A stretch of 8,051 bases of DNA, taken from the NCBI GenBank assembly GCA_045605145.1, contig JAZUPH010000028.1:1-8051 (forward strand), written 5' to 3'. Positions 5,273 through 8,051 of this stretch are shown here, in pieces. The first letter of the stretch is position 1, and the number at the start of each line of letters is the position of its first letter. Both the position numbers and the translations under genes were made by a program. The notes beneath the pieces were generated by a model. The model made no database searches. It was not told the origin of the DNA and saw only the letters and a program-made list of their open reading frames with translations. The stretch comes from CAMNAO01 sp045605145 (GTDB taxonomy: Bacteria; Bacillota; Clostridia; Oscillospirales; Oscillospiraceae).

Positions 5273-6430
5273 TCACCTAAAGATCAGCTGCGCGAAATCG
5301 TAGAAGCCTCTGTACCACGCACCCCACTCATGCTGCTGCAGGGGATACTTTTTGCACACATAGTTTGGCAGGCGGTCGATGCCGGAGCGCAGGACATATT
5401 CATCGTCAACCACAAAGCAGTCCATCATGTTGTCATCCTCTTCGCCTACAGAGCGGAAGAACAGTTTGTACTCATCCAGAAAGCGCTGCGTGTCGAAGAT
5501 GATGGAAAGATGCTTGTCCGACTGGGTCGCGTGGTCGGCACCAAAACGCATGAAGCCGCTGAATATGCCAAGATGGCTGAACAGTTCCGGGTGGCTGAAG
5601 CCGATTTTGCTTGTCTGCATGGAGCCCATGGAAAGGCCCGCCATTGCCCGGTTCCACTTGTCGGTCTTGACCCGGTAATTCTCCTCAATATAGGGGATGC
5701 AGTCGTTTATCAGTACCCTCTCAAACATGTCATCCATGGTGTGGCTGTTCTCGTTTACGGGGTCGCACACCTCTCCGTTGTTCATTACTATAATGAACGG
5801 GCGGATCTTTCCCTCGGCAACGAGATTGTCCATAATCAGTCCGACCTTTGCGTCATACACCCAGCAAGTTTCGTTCTCTGTTGCGCCGTGCTGCAGGTAG
5901 AGGACAGGATATTCCCCGTCTCCCTTCATATATCCGGGGGGAGTGTAGACAAGGCAGCGCAGATGACGCCCCGCCTGCCGGGAGTAATACACCTCAGAAA
6001 CTACTGCACCGTGAGGTACATTGTTTAAGTACCGGTACTGCGTGTCCGGTTCCGGAATCTCGATGCAGTTTCTCTGTCTGCCCAGATGCCAGCTGATGTG
6101 GGCATAGGGATACAGCATGACGGTTCCGTCAATCACCACATCCAGCGTGCGGAAGCCGCAGAAGTGAGGATCGTATTTCAGCACGCCCTCATGCATGCCG
6201 CTGTCACCCTTGACCAGTTCCACAACCTTTCGTGCCGACCTGATCTCAATTTTATTCGCCTCGGGGGCGTAGATCTTGAAAATCACGTCGCCGTTTTCCT
6301 GCACGAAGAAGCCGCTGCCGGGGATCACGGGTGGGACCCCTCTGCCTCTGCGGATCTTTTCCGCGGGCAGTTTCTCAAGGCTCAGCGCAGAATAAGCGTT
6401 CATTTGATTGTCTATGAATTCTTTAAACAT
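5273..6430 (-). CDS. Esterase D/feruloyl-esterase-like alpha/beta hydrolase with N-terminal beta-sandwich module
   Basis: A 385-residue serine esterase of the putative-esterase (PF00756) type. Residues about 35-130 look like an early-set Ig-like or CBM48-like module (GSGFFVQENGDVIFKIYAPEANKIEI), as in XynZ- and Fae1-type feruloyl esterases and IroE-like proteins. The catalytic domain runs from about 142 to the end. It has the oxyanion-region motif LQHGATENETCW (179-190), FIIVMNNG (212-219), the nucleophile elbow A-G-L-S267-M-G-S, and a probable catalytic H367 in HEWGAWYRGFYDF, matching the family's GGHxWxxWRxxLxxF ending. The acid is probably among E331, D332 and D333 (SVGEEDD). There is no signal peptide, so it likely acts inside the cell on imported esters such as feruloylated or acetylated oligosaccharides; the substrate is inferred only. 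AGGAG lies seven bases before the ATG. A TTATATACA sequence just upstream (6442-6450) may be a -10 region, but no convincing -35 accompanies it. A type B carboxylesterase gene lies upstream on the same strand. Confidence 0.88.
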   Translation of the reverse strand: MFKEFIDNQMNAYSALSLEKLPAEKIRRGRGVPPVIPGSGFFVQENGDVIFKIYAPEANKIEIRSARKVVELVKGDSGMHEGVLKYDPHFCGFRTLDVVIDGTVMLYPYAHISWHLGRQRNCIEIPEPDTQYRYLNNVPHGAVVSEVYYSRQAGRHLRCLVYTPPGYMKGDGEYPVLYLQHGATENETCWVYDAKVGLIMDNLVAEGKIRPFIIVMNNGEVCDPVNENSHTMDDMFERVLINDCIPYIEENYRVKTDKWNRAMAGLSMGSMQTSKIGFSHPELFSHLGIFSGFMRFGADHATQSDKHLSIIFDTQRFLDEYKLFFRSVGEEDDNMMDCFVVDDEYVLRSGIDRLPNYVCKKYPLQQHEWGAWYRGFYDFAQLIFR

Positions 6431-6508
6431 TTATGCTCTCCTGTATATAAGTTTTTCTCCCAATAAAAACAGAAAAACACCTGGCAGTCCTCGCCCTTCC
6501 TTGTTCTG
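6431..6508 (-). promoter_or_regulatory. Leader region of the esterase gene, possible weak promoter
   Basis: This gap is T-rich when read on the - strand (GTTTTTCTGTTTTTATTGGG) and carries TTATATACA at 6442-6450, close to the ribosome binding site AGGAG. A -10 box there would leave a leader of only about 10 bases before the ATG, and the 17-base-upstream position (CTGTTT) is a poor -35. I report it as a low-confidence promoter; the gene could instead be read through from the carboxylesterase gene. Confidence 0.25.
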
Positions 6509-6551
6509 ATACTCTACCCGGTCATGCAAAATACACGACCGGGTAGAGTAT
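6509..6551 (-). terminator. Large stem-loop between the two esterase genes (T-run absent)
   Basis: A perfect 15-bp stem pairs 6509-6523 with 6537-6551 (core CTCTACCCGGTC) around a 13-base loop. It lies 18 bases after the carboxylesterase stop. Neither strand shows a T run after the stem: the minus-strand side reads CAGAACAAGG and the plus-strand side GCTTATAAAG. It may be a weak or factor-assisted terminator, or a transcript-stabilising 3' end that splits expression of the two genes. Confidence 0.55.
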
Positions 6552-6569
6552 GCTTATAAAGTTCGCAAA

Positions 6570-8051
6570 TCAGCACTCGGGCACAGGTGCCAGGGTGGCA
6601 ACAAACTCCATGAGAAGGTCGTCAAGTGCGCCGCGGTAGGTCACGGGTACCACTTCCTCTCCCAGCTCCACCAGTCCAAGGCTGCCGTCTCCCTTGGGCC
6701 ACAGGGGCAGCCCCTCGCCGTTGGGGTCGCCGGTCTTGATGAAATTCGCCCAATAGCTGCTCATGAGATCTGCCAGGTCAAAGTCCGCATCCTCCCACGG
6801 GCGGGCAGGGGGTGTTCCCTCACGCAGGGAATTGAACATGTACCACAGCTCGTTGGAATGCCAGCTCATCAGCAGCTTACCGTCACGGGCAGTGCCGCTG
6901 TCCTCTGGCCTCTGGGGCGCCACGCGGGTAAACAGATAGTTGAATGTATTCTTCTCCGGCGCAACCTCAGCACGCTTGGCGCCAAAGTAGCGGTTATAGG
7001 CAAGGCCGCCGATACGCGCACCCTTCGCCAGACCATAGGAGGCCAGTCTCCGGCTCTCCCTGTCAACATTCTCATCGGTAACCTTCACCAGGTTTTCAAA
7101 ATCGTACTTGTCATACAGATCGCCCAGCATCTCCCTGGCAGCGGCATAGAACTCCGCAGCGGATGTGTAGCCCAGCTCACCTCTTGCCGCGCCCGGCTTC
7201 ATCTGGGTTTCACCCAGATTGGTGCCGGCAAGATAGTCGTAATCACGGCCGAATTTCACCATGCCATCCGGGGCCATGACAAACGGAACTGCATCGCCGT
7301 CACACACAAGGCTCCATGGAGCGCGGACGCCACGGCTCTTGGGCAAAAACTCCAGCCCGTCTATTTTGCGAAGCTCCTCAACCGGCAGATCCGGGTCGAT
7401 GCCGTTGTCCTGGAGGAACTTGCGGCACTCCTGCTCATAAGCAGCCAGCTCCTTGTTGTTGCGGGTCCAGGCAAGGCCACTCTGATTGATAACGCGCTTG
7501 ATGTGTCCCTTTGCAAGGGGGCTGAAGGACAGGGCGCAGGATTTGCCGGTGCCGGCAGACTGACCGCCAACAGTAATGCACTCCGGGTCCCCGCCGAAGG
7601 CGTCGATATTTTCGATGACCCATTCAAGGGCCTTCATATTGTCAAGAAGGATGTAGTTGCCGCTCTTTCCCCCCTGTTCTGCCGACAGTTGAGGAAGGGC
7701 AAGATAGCCGAAGGCGTTGAGCCGGTGTCCCACGCTGACAACAACGATACCCTTTCTGGCAAGCTCAGCGGGGTCAAATTCAGCCTCATAGTAATAGCCG
7801 TGGTCAGAGCCGCCGCCGTGGAACCACATAAAGACAGGCCTCTTCTCTCCGGCCTTGACGGCGCCCGTGGCAATATTCATGTACAGGCAGTCTTCGCTCT
7901 GGGGCGGGTTGCCCATGTAGTAGAAGTCTGTCGCCCAGGGTTCAGCATCAAGATCTCCGTTTGTGGGCTGGGTGCAGACAGGGCCCTCGTTCACACAGGC
8001 GCGCACACCGGACCATGACTGTGGATCCACAGGCGGTTTAAAACGCAGCTC
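6570..8051 (-). CDS. Type B carboxylesterase (carboxylesterase/lipase family), 5'-truncated by window edge
   Basis: The frame is open at the right edge and gives 493 residues; the first visible ones, ELRFKPPVDPQSWSGVR, match the family's GxLRFxPPxPxxPWxGV block, so probably only some 30-45 N-terminal residues are missing. The GTG at 8030 falls inside this block and is not a start. Counting from the first visible codon, the type B signature SEDCLYMNI is at about 52-60, the oxyanion loop F-HGGG at 77-81, and the nucleophile elbow G-G-Q-S165-A-G. The catalytic acid is probably E281 in AGTNLGET, and the catalytic His is H398 in SWHSNELWYMF. The triad is therefore intact. The family hydrolyses carboxylic esters with broad or unknown specificity; gut Clostridia often carry several copies. 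Whether a signal peptide exists cannot be seen. The gene ends 18 bases before a 15-bp stem-loop, with a second esterase gene downstream on the same strand. Confidence 0.94.
   Translation of the reverse strand, partial: ELRFKPPVDPQSWSGVRACVNEGPVCTQPTNGDLDAEPWATDFYYMGNPPQSEDCLYMNIATGAVKAGEKRPVFMWFHGGGSDHGYYYEAEFDPAELARKGIVVVSVGHRLNAFGYLALPQLSAEQGGKSGNYILLDNMKALEWVIENIDAFGGDPECITVGGQSAGTGKSCALSFSPLAKGHIKRVINQSGLAWTRNNKELAAYEQECRKFLQDNGIDPDLPVEELRKIDGLEFLPKSRGVRAPWSLVCDGDAVPFVMAPDGMVKFGRDYDYLAGTNLGETQMKPGAARGELGYTSAAEFYAAAREMLGDLYDKYDFENLVKVTDENVDRESRRLASYGLAKGARIGGLAYNRYFGAKRAEVAPEKNTFNYLFTRVAPQRPEDSGTARDGKLLMSWHSNELWYMFNSLREGTPPARPWEDADFDLADLMSSYWANFIKTGDPNGEGLPLWPKGDGSLGLVELGEEVVPVTYRGALDDLLMEFVATLAPVPEC

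Noticed and set aside
5207..6028. Plus-strand frame (273 codons) opposite the esterase
   Set aside because: It starts inside the esterase terminator hairpin and runs antisense to the catalytic domain; no supporting start signal.
6858..8018. Long plus-strand frame (386 codons) opposite the carboxylesterase
   Set aside because: Complementary shadow of a firmly identified carboxylesterase; the His/Ala/Gly-rich product shows no family pattern.
1..8051. Mobile element, phage, CRISPR, defence island or RNA gene
   Set aside because: No transposase, integrase, terminal repeats, spaced direct repeats, tRNA-like cloverleaf or rRNA stretch could be recognised; gene style is uniform across the window.

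Overview
The window reads as ordinary chromosomal DNA of a moderately GC-rich, low-complexity-free Firmicute. AGGAGG-type ribosome binding sites sit 4 to 8 bases before most starts, genes alternate strand, and intrinsic terminators are clear. The protein mix (type B carboxylesterase, feruloyl-esterase-like hydrolase, a Nif3-like protein of an unusual subtype, GtrA) is what I would expect of an anaerobic gut or rumen Clostridia, probably of the Oscillospiraceae kind. That placement is inference from style and was not tested by any search.

Left part (1-1209): the 3' end of a TetR-type regulator gene enters from the left edge on the + strand and converges on a small minus-strand membrane protein gene. 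The two share a bidirectional terminator at 547-590. The small membrane protein is divergent from the next gene, across a 217-base region holding two opposing promoter candidates and two 10-base palindromes.

Centre (1210-4642, + strand): a 525-residue two-TM potassium channel comes first. It has two cytoplasmic Rossmann-type (RCK/TrkA-N) segments, of which only the second keeps its glycine motif, and a C-terminal segment resembling a ryanodine receptor (Ry) repeat. It is followed by a probable two-gene operon, a Nif3-like (DUF34) metal protein and an MBL-fold hydrolase 26 bases apart, closed by a 14-bp hairpin terminator that may also stop the converging gtrA-like gene.

Right part (4665-8051, - strand): a GtrA-type four-TM protein with its own promoter; an intracellular-looking esterase with an N-terminal beta-sandwich module and an esterase D/feruloyl-esterase type catalytic domain; and a type B carboxylesterase whose N-terminus lies beyond the right edge. 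The two esterases point the same way, 139 bases apart, separated by a 15-bp perfect stem-loop, so they may form a loosely coupled ester-hydrolysis group.

I see no rRNA, tRNA, CRISPR, insertion sequence, phage or toxin-antitoxin module. I also see no convincing new multi-gene system. The most unusual items are the channel-RCK-Ry fusion and the Nif3-like protein with altered metal ligands paired with an MBL hydrolase.
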